From Clostridiales bacterium (GTDB lineage: Bacteria; Bacillota; Clostridia; Oscillospirales; QAMX01), in NCBI GenBank assembly GCA_016285815.1, contig JAEERN010000100.1, positions 1 through 5,554 of the forward strand: DNA of 5,554 nucleotides, read 5' to 3'. Shown piece after piece: positions 1 through 5,544 of this stretch (the first letter of the stretch is position 1; each line of letters starts with the position of its first letter). The position numbers and the translations under genes are program-made. The notes below the pieces were generated by a model. That model was not told where the DNA came from. It saw nothing but the letters and a program-made list of their open reading frames with translations, and searched no databases.

Positions 1-115
1 CGACGAACTTCGGCTGGTCGAGATCGCAGGTGATGACCGCCTCCTGTCCCTTCTGGATATTGACGCCGGTCCTCGCGATCAGTCGGGCGTATCGGCGCAG
101 GATGGTTTGCTTCAT
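1..115 (-). CDS. M29-family metallo-aminopeptidase, N-terminal part (cut by window edge)
   Basis: The reverse strand opens with ATG at 113-115 and stays open for 38 codons to the window edge. The reading begins MKQTILRRYARLIARTGVNI and continues with QKGQEAVITCDLDQPKFV. This matches the N-terminus of M29 (AmpS/PepS/aminopeptidase T) enzymes: a conserved YARL-[IV]-x-x-GVN segment, then the GQE-x-[VL]-I strand and a D-QP-x-FV helix start. M29 enzymes are cytoplasmic metal-dependent aminopeptidases that remove N-terminal residues from peptides. Their metal ligands lie in the C-terminal half, outside this window, so activity cannot be judged. The start is fixed by AAAGGAGG at 123-130, seven bases upstream. 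A terminator at 284-330 and an own promoter at 162-189 separate it from the ABC operon, so it is probably an independent unit. Family call is firm; substrate is unknown. Confidence 0.85.
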   Translation of the reverse strand, partial: MKQTILRRYARLIARTGVNIQKGQEAVITCDLDQPKFV

Positions 116-133
116 GCGGGGGCCTCCTTTGAT

Positions 134-149
134 GAGATCGGTCGATCTC
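134..149. repeat. Perfect 7-bp inverted repeat in the aminopeptidase leader
   Basis: GAGATCG at 134-140 and CGATCTC at 143-149 are exact inverted copies separated by two bases. The dyad lies just after the predicted transcription start (about 155) and just before the AAAGGAGG ribosome binding site (123-130) of the aminopeptidase gene. As DNA this is a typical position for a repressor operator. A hairpin in RNA is less likely because the two-base loop would force the inner pair open. No regulator can be named. Confidence 0.4.
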
Positions 150-161
150 GCTTTTTCTGTG

Positions 162-189
162 ATTTTACCACATCCGGCCGGGCCGTCAA
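162..189 (-). promoter_or_regulatory. Predicted vegetative promoter of the aminopeptidase gene
   Basis: On the minus strand TTGACG (184-189, -35) is followed after 16 bases by TAAAAT (162-167, -10). TGG directly before the -10 gives an extended -10 element (TG-n-TAAAAT). The -35 matches TTGACA at five of six positions and the -10 matches TATAAT at five of six. Transcription should start near 155, leaving about 40 nt of leader with the AAAGGAGG ribosome binding site. It is the best-matched promoter in the window. Confidence 0.6.
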
Positions 190-283
190 CGGGGAACGCC
201 CGCGCCGCGGGTCCGGCGCCTTGGGACCGGGACGCCCCGGCGGGCCGGGACGCGGAGCGATCGCATTGGCCCCCCTTCGTTTC
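190..283. other. GC-rich non-coding spacer
   Basis: This stretch lies between the operon terminator and the aminopeptidase promoter. It is very GC-rich, with a 13-base palindrome CCCGCG-C-CGCGGG at 199-211 about ten bases upstream of the -35 box, and a 9-base direct repeat CCGGGACGC at 227-235 and 245-253. I see no open reading frame with a ribosome binding site and no tRNA or other RNA gene. In such GC-rich DNA the short repeats may be chance. Confidence 0.4.
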
Positions 284-330
284 AAATAAAAATAAAAAAT
301 GGCCGGCGCGGGTCACGCGTCGGCCATTTT
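284..330 (-). terminator. Intrinsic terminator of the ABC/DUF1854 operon, overlapping the CDS end
   Basis: On the minus strand AAAATGGCCGACGCG (316-330) pairs with CGCGCCGGCCATTTT (296-310) at 14 of 15 positions, with one A-C mismatch, around a five-base loop TGACC. The descending arm runs straight into a T-rich tail: six Ts (294-299), A, five Ts, A, three Ts. The upstream arm is the last five sense codons (K-M-A-D-A) of the second ABC gene and the TGA stop sits in the loop. On the plus strand only four Ts follow the stem, so it should work mainly for the operon. Confidence 0.88.
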
Positions 331-2487
331 GGTGGTCTGGCGCTGGGCCATGACCAGATTGTAATAGATCCCCTTTTTCTTCAGAAGTTCGTCGTGGGTC
401 CCCATCTCGGCGACCTTGCCCCTGTCGATGCAGATCAGCTTGGTGGCGTGGCGCAGGGTGGAAAGGCGGTGGGCGATGGCGAAGGTGGTGCGGCCCTGGA
501 TCAGCCGCTCCAGCGCCTCCTGGATCAGGTGCTCGGTCTCGGTGTCCAGCGAGGCGGTGGCCTCGTCCAGGATCAGGATGGCGGGGTTGCGCAGCACGGC
601 GCGGGCGATGGCGATGCGCTGGCGTTCGCCGCCGGACATGGTGAAGCCGTTCTCGCCCAGCTTGGTGTTGTAGCCGTCCGGCAGCTTGATGATGAATTCG
701 TGGGCGTTGGCGATCTTGGTGGCGGCGAAGACCTCCTCCGGCAGGGCGCCGGGCTTGGCGTAGGCGATGTTGTCGTAGATGGTGCCGGCGAAGAGGAAAG
801 TCTCCTGGAACACGATGCCGATGTTGTCCCGCAGGGTGTGCTGCGGGATGTCGCGGACGTCGTGCCCGTCGATGGTGACCCGGCCGCCAGTGACGTCGTA
901 GAACCGCATGATCAGGTTGATCAGCGTGGACTTGCCGACGCCCGTCGGGCCGACGATGCCCACCATCTCGCCGGGCTTGATCTCAAAATTGATGCCCTTC
1001 AGCACCGGCTCGTAGACGTTATAGCCGAAGTAGACGTCCTCGAACTTGATGTCGCCCACCACCTGGATGTCCTCGGCGTCCTCCTTGTCCTCGACGTCCT
1101 GGATCTCGTCCAGTACCTCGTAGAGCTTGGAGGCGGAGGTGAAGAAGCTGGTCAGCTGCTGGGGCAGCAGGGTCAGCGTGTTCAGCGGGGAGTAGATATA
1201 GCCGAGGAAGGAGACGAACTGGATCAGCTGACCGACGGTCATCTGCTCGCCGATGACGGAGCGGCTGCCGAAATAGAGGATGACGAACTCGCTGACGCCG
1301 AGGGTGAAGCCTAAAATCGGGATCAGGAACGCCCAGAGGCGCTCGTTGGAGACGGTGACGTCGTTGAGCTTTTTCGAGACCTTGGAGTACTTTTCGATCT
1401 CCAGCTTCTCCGTTCCGAAGCTTTTGACCACGCGGATGCCGCGGATGATGTCGTAGAGGATGGAGTTGGAGCGGCTGGCCCAGCGCCACAGGGCCTCGTT
1501 GCGCAGCTTGATGATGCGGCGGGCCAGCACGATGACGGCGATCACCAGCGGGACCGTGGAATAGGCCCACAGCGTCAGCTTCCAGTTGACGATGAACATG
1601 ATGACGGTGACCACCACCAGCGTGGTGATCTGCAGCAGGGCCGTCTGGGCGGTGCCGGTGATGAACCCCTGGACGTTGGCGGTGTCCGTGGTGATGCGGC
1701 GCATCAGGTCGCCCGGCGTGCGCTTGGACATGGAGCTGATGCTCATGGCCTGGATCTTGGAATAGCTCATGGTGCGCAGGTCGTTGGCGAAGTTGGTGCC
1801 GATCTTCGAGCTGCGCCGGTTGGAGGCGATGGAGATCAGCGTGCTGGAGATATAGGCGACGAACATCAGCCCGACCAGCCCCAGGGCCTGCCACAGCGGT
1901 CCCGTCTGCGGCCGCAGATAGTCGTCCACCAGATGCCGGTTGACGATGGGGATGGCGATGCCGAGCAGGCTGGAGACCACATAGCCGGCGAAGACCAGGA
2001 CCATCCCGCCGTAATAGGGCTTCATGTGCTTCAGGATGCGGCCCAGGACCGAGCCCTTGGGCGCGCAGAAGGGACAGACCGAGGTGCCCTTGATCAGCTG
2101 TCGGCCGCACTTGGGGCAGACCGTCTCGTTCTCGTCGGTGGACTCGGTCCAGACGTGGTATTCGTTGAAGATCTTGATCGCGCGGGCCAGCTCCGCGAAG
2201 CGGTCGGAATGGCGGCGGCTGAAATAGGCGATCAGCACGGGGCGGCCCTTTTCCTCGCCGTACAGCTCCGCCGCGCCCACGGCCAGATGGATGGCCATCT
2301 CGGCCAGATCCGCCGTGACGTATTCCCGGGCCAGGGCGCCGTTGACGTAGGTCCGGACGGCCTCGGCGTCCACGGTGCACCAGCAGTCGGCGGTGTTGCC
2401 CTCGTAATCCATGTCAAAGGGGATGCAGTAGACCGCGCCGGCCAGGGTCTCCCTCAGCGCCTCGGGCGGTTCATATCGAAGTCGCAT
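313..2487 (-). CDS. ABC exporter half-transporter with N-terminal sensor-like domain and zinc ribbon (second ABC gene)
   Basis: This 724-residue protein is about 130-150 residues longer than a standard half-size exporter (MsbA/LmrA type, near 580-600). Residues 1-115 form a soluble domain with an F89-S90-x6-F97-x3-A101-R102 pattern. A zinc ribbon follows (C124, C127, C138, C141; CxxC-x10-CxxC). Six membrane segments lie at roughly 161-182, 200-222, 281-302, 303-323, 385-408 and 418-442. The C-terminal ATPase has A-loop Y489, Walker A GPTGVGKST (513-521), Q561, signature MSGGE (617-621), Walker B ending D641 with catalytic E642, D-loop SLD (646-648) and H673. All catalytic residues are present, so it should hydrolyse ATP and export something across the inner membrane. 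The start is set by a perfect GGAGGTGA (2495-2502), seven bases upstream. It is the last gene of the operon, 39 bp after the DUF1854 gene. Whether it pairs with itself or with the first ABC protein is open, and so is the substrate. Confidence 0.93.
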   Translation of the reverse strand: MRLRYEPPEALRETLAGAVYCIPFDMDYEGNTADCWCTVDAEAVRTYVNGALAREYVTADLAEMAIHLAVGAAELYGEEKGRPVLIAYFSRRHSDRFAELARAIKIFNEYHVWTESTDENETVCPKCGRQLIKGTSVCPFCAPKGSVLGRILKHMKPYYGGMVLVFAGYVVSSLLGIAIPIVNRHLVDDYLRPQTGPLWQALGLVGLMFVAYISSTLISIASNRRSSKIGTNFANDLRTMSYSKIQAMSISSMSKRTPGDLMRRITTDTANVQGFITGTAQTALLQITTLVVVTVIMFIVNWKLTLWAYSTVPLVIAVIVLARRIIKLRNEALWRWASRSNSILYDIIRGIRVVKSFGTEKLEIEKYSKVSKKLNDVTVSNERLWAFLIPILGFTLGVSEFVILYFGSRSVIGEQMTVGQLIQFVSFLGYIYSPLNTLTLLPQQLTSFFTSASKLYEVLDEIQDVEDKEDAEDIQVVGDIKFEDVYFGYNVYEPVLKGINFEIKPGEMVGIVGPTGVGKSTLINLIMRFYDVTGGRVTIDGHDVRDIPQHTLRDNIGIVFQETFLFAGTIYDNIAYAKPGALPEEVFAATKIANAHEFIIKLPDGYNTKLGENGFTMSGGERQRIAIARAVLRNPAILILDEATASLDTETEHLIQEALERLIQGRTTFAIAHRLSTLRHATKLICIDRGKVAEMGTHDELLKKKGIYYNLVMAQRQTTKMADA

Positions 2488-2494
2488 GCTCTCG

Positions 2495-2502
2495 TCACCT
2501 CC
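2495..2502 (-). promoter_or_regulatory. Strong ribosome binding site of the second ABC gene
   Basis: GGAGGTGA on the minus strand is an uninterrupted eight-base complement to the 16S rRNA 3' end, seven bases from the ATG at 2485-2487. It lies in the 39-bp gap after the DUF1854 stop and is the best ribosome binding site in the operon. It suggests the last gene is translated independently rather than by coupling. Confidence 0.85.
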
Positions 2503-2526
2503 GAAGAAAGTCGCGCCGGGACCGCA

Positions 2527-3048
2527 TCAGAGCAGATACGGCTCGATCCGGCGGAAATCGGCGGGGGCCATTTTGGCCACGTCCTCGATCTCATAGCGGT
2601 TGCCGTCCACGTCCACGATGATGATGCGCTTGCCGTCGTCGATGCGGCGGATGTTGTGCGTCGCGTCGCGCAGGGCGAAGCAGATGGGGCCGGCGTCGGT
2701 CACCACGTCGAAATAGAGGTACCCCAGCTTTTCCTTGATGGCGGAGAGCTGGCGGATGGCCGGGGTGTAGTAGCGCTTTTTCAGATGCCGGCTCATCAGA
2801 AGGGCCTGTTCCTCGGGAAACTCGTAGAGCGAACGGATGAGGAACAGCTCTTTGGAGTCCATGTCCTGAACGGAGATATAGTCGTCCGGCAGGCGGAAGG
2901 GCATGGCCCGGTGCAGCTTGACGTTGTGGTAGATCTCGCCGTCGTAGTCCAGCGAGAGAAAGTCCCGGTCTTCGACGAAAAAGCGGGCCCGGGCCGGGTC
3001 GAGATAGTTGACGTCCGCCAGCGCGGCGAGAGAGATCCTGTTTTCCAT
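2527..3048 (-). CDS. DUF1854 family protein, probable accessory subunit of the ABC system
   Basis: This 173-residue soluble protein has no signal peptide and no membrane helix. The C-terminal half carries the features I associate with DUF1854: a Y-x-YF-x-V-x-TD-x-G segment with F-x-LRD (110-128), N132-I133-R134, then a strand pair with V145-D146-V147-D148-G149-N150-R151-Y152-E153-I154 and a closing R-x-I-EPYLL tail. The function of DUF1854 is not established. Family members are known beside ABC transporters, and from memory beside cyanophycin synthetase in some Proteobacteria. Its place between two ABC half-transporter genes (28 bp from the first, 39 bp to the second, same strand, no terminator) argues for a cytoplasmic partner of the transporter. 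The start is set by AAAGGAG at 3057-3063, eight bases before ATG. The family call comes from memory of the motif, and the accessory role is inference. Confidence 0.85.
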   Translation of the reverse strand: MENRISLAALADVNYLDPARARFFVEDRDFLSLDYDGEIYHNVKLHRAMPFRLPDDYISVQDMDSKELFLIRSLYEFPEEQALLMSRHLKKRYYTPAIRQLSAIKEKLGYLYFDVVTDAGPICFALRDATHNIRRIDDGKRIIIVDVDGNRYEIEDVAKMAPADFRRIEPYLL

Positions 3049-3076
3049 GGCAATGTCTCCTTTCCGAAGATCCGGT

Positions 3077-5380
3077 TCAGCCCGCGATCATCTTGAGGGC
3101 CTCCATCTGGAGGTCGTACAGCTTGCGATAGGTCCCGTTCTCCAGGGCGATCAGCTCGGAGTGGGTCCCGTATTCCACCACGCGGCCCTTGTCGATGACG
3201 GCCAGAACGTCCGCGTCGCGCAGGGTCGAGAGGCGGTGGGCGATGGCGATGGTGGTGCGCCCCTTCTGAAGCGCCGCCAGGGATTCCTGGATGCGCCGCT
3301 CGGTCTCCGTGTCCATGGCTGCGGTGGCCTCGTCCAGGATCAGGATGCTGGGATTCTGGATGATGGCGCGGGCGATGGAGATGCGCTGGCGCTCGCCGCC
3401 GGAAAGCCCCTGGCCGCCGGCGCCGACGCGCGTCTCATACCCGTCGGGCAGCTTGCTGATGAAGTCGTGGGCGCAGGCCGCGCGGGCGGCGCGGATGACC
3501 TCGTCCAGCGTGGCGTCGGGGCGGGCGTAGCGGATGTTGTCCGCGATGGAGCCGATGAACAGATAGATGTCCTGGCTGACGATGCCGATGTTGCGGCGCA
3601 GGTCCTCGATGGCGATGTCCTTGATGTTCACGCCGTCCAGCGTGATGACGCCCTCGACGGGGTCGTAGAGCCGCGCCAGCAGGTTGATCAGCGTGGACTT
3701 GCCCGCGCCGGTCTTGCCGACGATGCCCAGCATCTGGCCGCCCTTGACCTCGAGGTTCAGATCCCGGACGATGGGGTGGCCCGGCTCGTACTCGAAGAGC
3801 AGGCCCTCGGCCTTGAAGTCGCCGCGGATGGTCTCCAGGTGGACGGGGTGCTCGGCTTCCGGCAGGTCGGTCTTGGCGTCGGCGATCTCGAAGATGCGCT
3901 GGGCCGAGTCCAGACAGCTGGACCACCAGTTCGAGATGCTGGAGAACAGCCCCAGCGGCTCGAAAAGCATATTGAGATAGGCCGAAAGCGTCAGCAGGAT
4001 GCCGACGGACATCTCGCGCCGGAGGACCAGGACGGTGCCGAAGGCCAGCAGCACGCACTGGGCGATCCGCATGACCAGTCCCACCAGAGGATAGGCGGTG
4101 TTCTGCGTCAGGGCCAGACGGGTGTGGGCGGTCTGGACGCGGCGGCTGTAGCTCTCGAAGCGGGCGCTTTCCGAATCCTCCTGCGTAAAGGCCTTGATGA
4201 TGCGCTGGCCGTAGAGCGCGTCGGAGAGCAGGCTGTTCATGCGGGAGTTATAGACCCAGTTGGCGCGGTAGAGGCGGCGCAGGAAGCGCATAATGCCGAC
4301 GTAAGAGCCGAGGATGACGGGGATGCTGACGGCGACGATGAGGCACAGCTTCCAGTTGATGAGCATCATGACCGTCAGCACGCCGCCGAAGGTCAGAACG
4401 CTGGACACCAGATAGGGCACACCGCCGAAAAAGAAGTTGTAGACGTTGTTGGCGTCGTCGTTGACGCGGGTCATCAGGCTTCCCGTCTGCTTGCTGGTGT
4501 AGAACCCGACGCTGAGCCGCTGCATGGCGGTGAAGATCAGCATCTTCATGTCGTAGATGACCTTGGGCACGGTGCTCGCCATGTAGTTCGACCGGACGAT
4601 GTTCAGCAAAACGCCCACCACGCGGATGGCGATCAGCCCCAGGATCACCAGCCCGGCCTCGTGGAAGAGCTGGACGCCGTAATAGACTGTGTCGGGGCCG
4701 GGGGCGTCGGCCAGCACCTTGTCGTAGATCAGCGCCGTGGAGAAATAGGGGGACAGGATGGAGAAGGCGCTCTGCAGCAGGATCAGGAACACGATCATGA
4801 TCACGTTGAAGGTGTATTTTTTGAACAGCGACATGAGACGCCCGGCCAGATTGGTCCGGCTCATGCACTTGGGGCAGAGCTTTCGCGCCGGATCCGGATA
4901 GCGCGTTCCGCACTTGGGGCAGAACAGCTCCTGTTCCTCGCCGATGGGGCCGCTGTCCTCCTCGTCCTCGCCGAAGCTGCGGTTGAAGTTCCGGGCGAAG
5001 ATCTCGAAGTTGGCCGTGCGGCCGATGCTGAAATCCGCAAGTTCGCGGAAGACGCCGTCTTTTTCCGAGATCAGCCGTCCCTGCGAGATCATCTGGTCCA
5101 CCGACAGCTTGCCCAGCTCGCTTACCGGGATCTCGGAAAAGCCGGTCGGATCGAAGACCGCCTCGAGGCGGTTCTCCTTCTTGAGGTGGACGACTTTTTC
5201 CGTTCCGGACAGTATGTAGAGCTTTTCCGCGTCGTAGGCCAGGATCTGGTCCACGAAGCCGTGCTGCAGATCCATGTCGCCGTGGACGTGGCGCAGAATC
5301 CCTTCCGGGTCCACGCCGCGCTCGGCCAGGCGGGCCGCGATATGAGCGGGAAGTTTTTTCTTTGCGCTTCGATTGCTCAC
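3077..5380 (-). CDS. ABC exporter half-transporter with N-terminal PH-like/sensor domain and zinc ribbon (first ABC gene)
   Basis: Starting at GTG 5378-5380 the protein has 767 residues, about 170 more than a typical half-size exporter. Residues 1-140 are soluble: a lysine-rich start, an alternating strand region (about 41-105) and a helix with F117-S118-x6-F125-x3-A129-R130. An acidic linker (about 138-150) leads to a zinc ribbon (C154, C157, C169, C172; CxxC-x11-CxxC). Membrane segments lie near 189-213, 236-262, 320-341, 343-365, 430-453 and 460-480. The ATPase has A-loop Y531, Walker A GKTGAGKST (555-563), Q603, LSGGE (659-663), Walker B with D683 and catalytic E684, D-loop AMD (688-690) and H715, so it is complete. 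It is the first large gene of the operon. Its start codon overlaps the stop of a 34-codon upstream ORF (GTGA), which suggests translational coupling. Type-IV exporter fold is certain; substrate and partner are not known. Confidence 0.93.
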   Translation of the reverse strand: MSNRSAKKKLPAHIAARLAERGVDPEGILRHVHGDMDLQHGFVDQILAYDAEKLYILSGTEKVVHLKKENRLEAVFDPTGFSEIPVSELGKLSVDQMISQGRLISEKDGVFRELADFSIGRTANFEIFARNFNRSFGEDEEDSGPIGEEQELFCPKCGTRYPDPARKLCPKCMSRTNLAGRLMSLFKKYTFNVIMIVFLILLQSAFSILSPYFSTALIYDKVLADAPGPDTVYYGVQLFHEAGLVILGLIAIRVVGVLLNIVRSNYMASTVPKVIYDMKMLIFTAMQRLSVGFYTSKQTGSLMTRVNDDANNVYNFFFGGVPYLVSSVLTFGGVLTVMMLINWKLCLIVAVSIPVILGSYVGIMRFLRRLYRANWVYNSRMNSLLSDALYGQRIIKAFTQEDSESARFESYSRRVQTAHTRLALTQNTAYPLVGLVMRIAQCVLLAFGTVLVLRREMSVGILLTLSAYLNMLFEPLGLFSSISNWWSSCLDSAQRIFEIADAKTDLPEAEHPVHLETIRGDFKAEGLLFEYEPGHPIVRDLNLEVKGGQMLGIVGKTGAGKSTLINLLARLYDPVEGVITLDGVNIKDIAIEDLRRNIGIVSQDIYLFIGSIADNIRYARPDATLDEVIRAARAACAHDFISKLPDGYETRVGAGGQGLSGGERQRISIARAIIQNPSILILDEATAAMDTETERRIQESLAALQKGRTTIAIAHRLSTLRDADVLAVIDKGRVVEYGTHSELIALENGTYRKLYDLQMEALKMIAG

Positions 5381-5481
5381 AGCCGTTCTCCTTTCCTGAT
5401 CACAAAAAACGAGACCGCCGCAACGCACCCGAAGGATCCTTCGGCTGCCGACACGACGGTTGTAAGGTCGGGGTGATGCAT
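5377..5481 (-). CDS. Small upstream ORF (34 aa), possible leader peptide coupled to the first ABC gene
   Basis: ATG at 5479-5481 opens a 34-codon frame beginning MHHPDLTTVVSAAEG and ending in FFVIRKGERL. The TGA at 5377-5379 overlaps the GTG start of the first ABC gene by four bases (GTGA). Such overlaps are typical of coupled bacterial genes. GGAGG at 5486-5490 sits four bases before the ATG, which is close but usable. The middle has a short hydrophobic run (C-V-A-A-V-S-F-F-V-I), too short and interrupted to call a membrane helix with confidence. I do not recognise the peptide. It may be a regulatory leader or a small subunit, or a chance frame whose true role is nil. Third codon positions are about 64% G or C, in keeping with coding sequence but not proof. 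Confidence 0.45.
   Translation of the reverse strand: MHHPDLTTVVSAAEGSFGCVAAVSFFVIRKGERL
5388..5394 (-). promoter_or_regulatory. Ribosome binding site that fixes the GTG start of the first ABC gene
   Basis: AAAGGAG on the minus strand lies seven bases before GTG 5378-5380. The same frame extends 16 codons further to another GTG at 5426-5428, which has only a weak AAGG nine bases upstream and sits in a palindrome. The shorter start is therefore preferred. This site lies inside the small upstream ORF. Confidence 0.8.
5404..5460 (-). promoter_or_regulatory. Candidate leader hairpin with T-tract (attenuator-like)
   Basis: On the minus strand ACCGTCGTG (5452-5460) can pair with TGCGGCGGT (5414-5422), using three G-U wobbles. 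This encloses a strong inner palindrome CCGAAGGATCCTTCGG (5429-5444), extended by GCA/TGC to 5425-5448 across one mismatch. Six Ts (5404-5409) follow the outer stem after a four-base gap CTCG. The T run is not directly attached to the stem, which weakens a terminator reading. It lies within the small upstream ORF, so ribosome movement could affect folding. Confidence 0.3.
5429..5444. repeat. Perfect 16-bp palindrome
   Basis: CCGAAGGATCCTTCGG is identical on both strands. GCA at 5425-5427 and TGC at 5446-5448 extend it on either side of a C-C mismatch. It may be a DNA operator for a dimeric regulator or the apex of the leader hairpin (six-base-pair stem, GATC loop). It is the longest perfect palindrome I found in the window and lies 49 bp upstream of the first ABC start. 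Confidence 0.6.
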
Positions 5482-5485
5482 ATAA

Positions 5486-5490
5486 CCTCC
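5486..5490 (-). promoter_or_regulatory. Ribosome binding site of the small upstream ORF
   Basis: GGAGG on the minus strand is followed by TTAT and the ATG at 5479-5481. The four-base spacing is shorter than the five to nine usual here, so initiation may be moderate. The site is inside one arm of the TCGCGGAGG inverted repeat. Confidence 0.45.
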
Positions 5491-5511
5491 GCGAGAGAAA
5501 ACCGGTTAGAG

Positions 5512-5528
5512 TTCATATGTGTTATGAA
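5512..5528. promoter_or_regulatory. Operator-like dyad TTCATA-N5-TATGAA
   Basis: TTCATA (5512-5517) and TATGAA (5523-5528) are perfect inverted copies around TGTGT. The dyad sits in the AT-rich stretch upstream of the operon, and both arms read as TATGAA, a -10-like hexamer, on opposite strands. A dimeric repressor or activator could bind here; a promoter on each strand is also possible. No specific regulator family is recognised. Confidence 0.45.
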
Positions 5529-5539
5529 TTTTAAAGCAA
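5512..5539 (-). promoter_or_regulatory. Possible promoter of the ABC/DUF1854 operon
   Basis: On the minus strand TTGCTT (5534-5539) and TATGAA (5512-5517) are spaced by 16 bases, matching consensus at three and four of six positions. The start point would be near 5505, giving a leader of about 24 nt before the small ORF. The match is modest. A second candidate -10, TAAAAT (5528-5533), would need a -35 cut off by the window edge. AT-richness against a GC-rich background supports a promoter somewhere in this stretch. Confidence 0.35.
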
Positions 5540-5544
5540 ATCGC

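Noticed and set aside
257..264. GCGATCGC octamer resembling the cyanobacterial HIP1 palindrome
   Set aside because: It occurs once in GC-rich DNA, and nothing else here is cyanobacterial.
30..353. A 107-codon plus-strand frame over the intergenic region
   Set aside because: It runs antisense to the aminopeptidase start, promoter and terminator, and its product is Pro/Arg/Ala-rich without a domain.
394..1314. A 306-codon open frame on the plus strand opposite the second ABC gene's ATPase domain
   Set aside because: Low-complexity Gly/Asp/Val/Leu composition and no ribosome binding site; a shadow of the ABC gene.
1933..3096. A 387-codon plus-strand frame spanning the second ABC gene, the gap and the DUF1854 gene
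   Set aside because: It crosses two well-supported minus-strand genes and has the same shadow composition.
913..3703. Identical stretches shared by the two ABC genes (24 bases at 913-936 and 3680-3703; 27 bases at 554-580 and 3321-3347)
   Set aside because: They encode Walker A and Walker B segments. Protein constraint plus shared codon preference explains them without calling a repeat or recent conversion.
5381..5428. A 16-codon N-terminal extension of the first ABC protein from GTG 5426-5428
   Set aside because: The upstream GTG has a poor ribosome site and lies in a palindrome. The internal GTG has AAAGGAG at seven bases, and a lysine-rich start follows it.
3008..5476. An 822-codon open frame on the plus strand opposite the first ABC gene
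   Set aside because: Its product is rich in Asp, Gly, Val, Gln and His with no recognisable domain, typical of the antisense frame of a GC-rich gene. The minus-strand gene has full ABC motifs and a good ribosome site.
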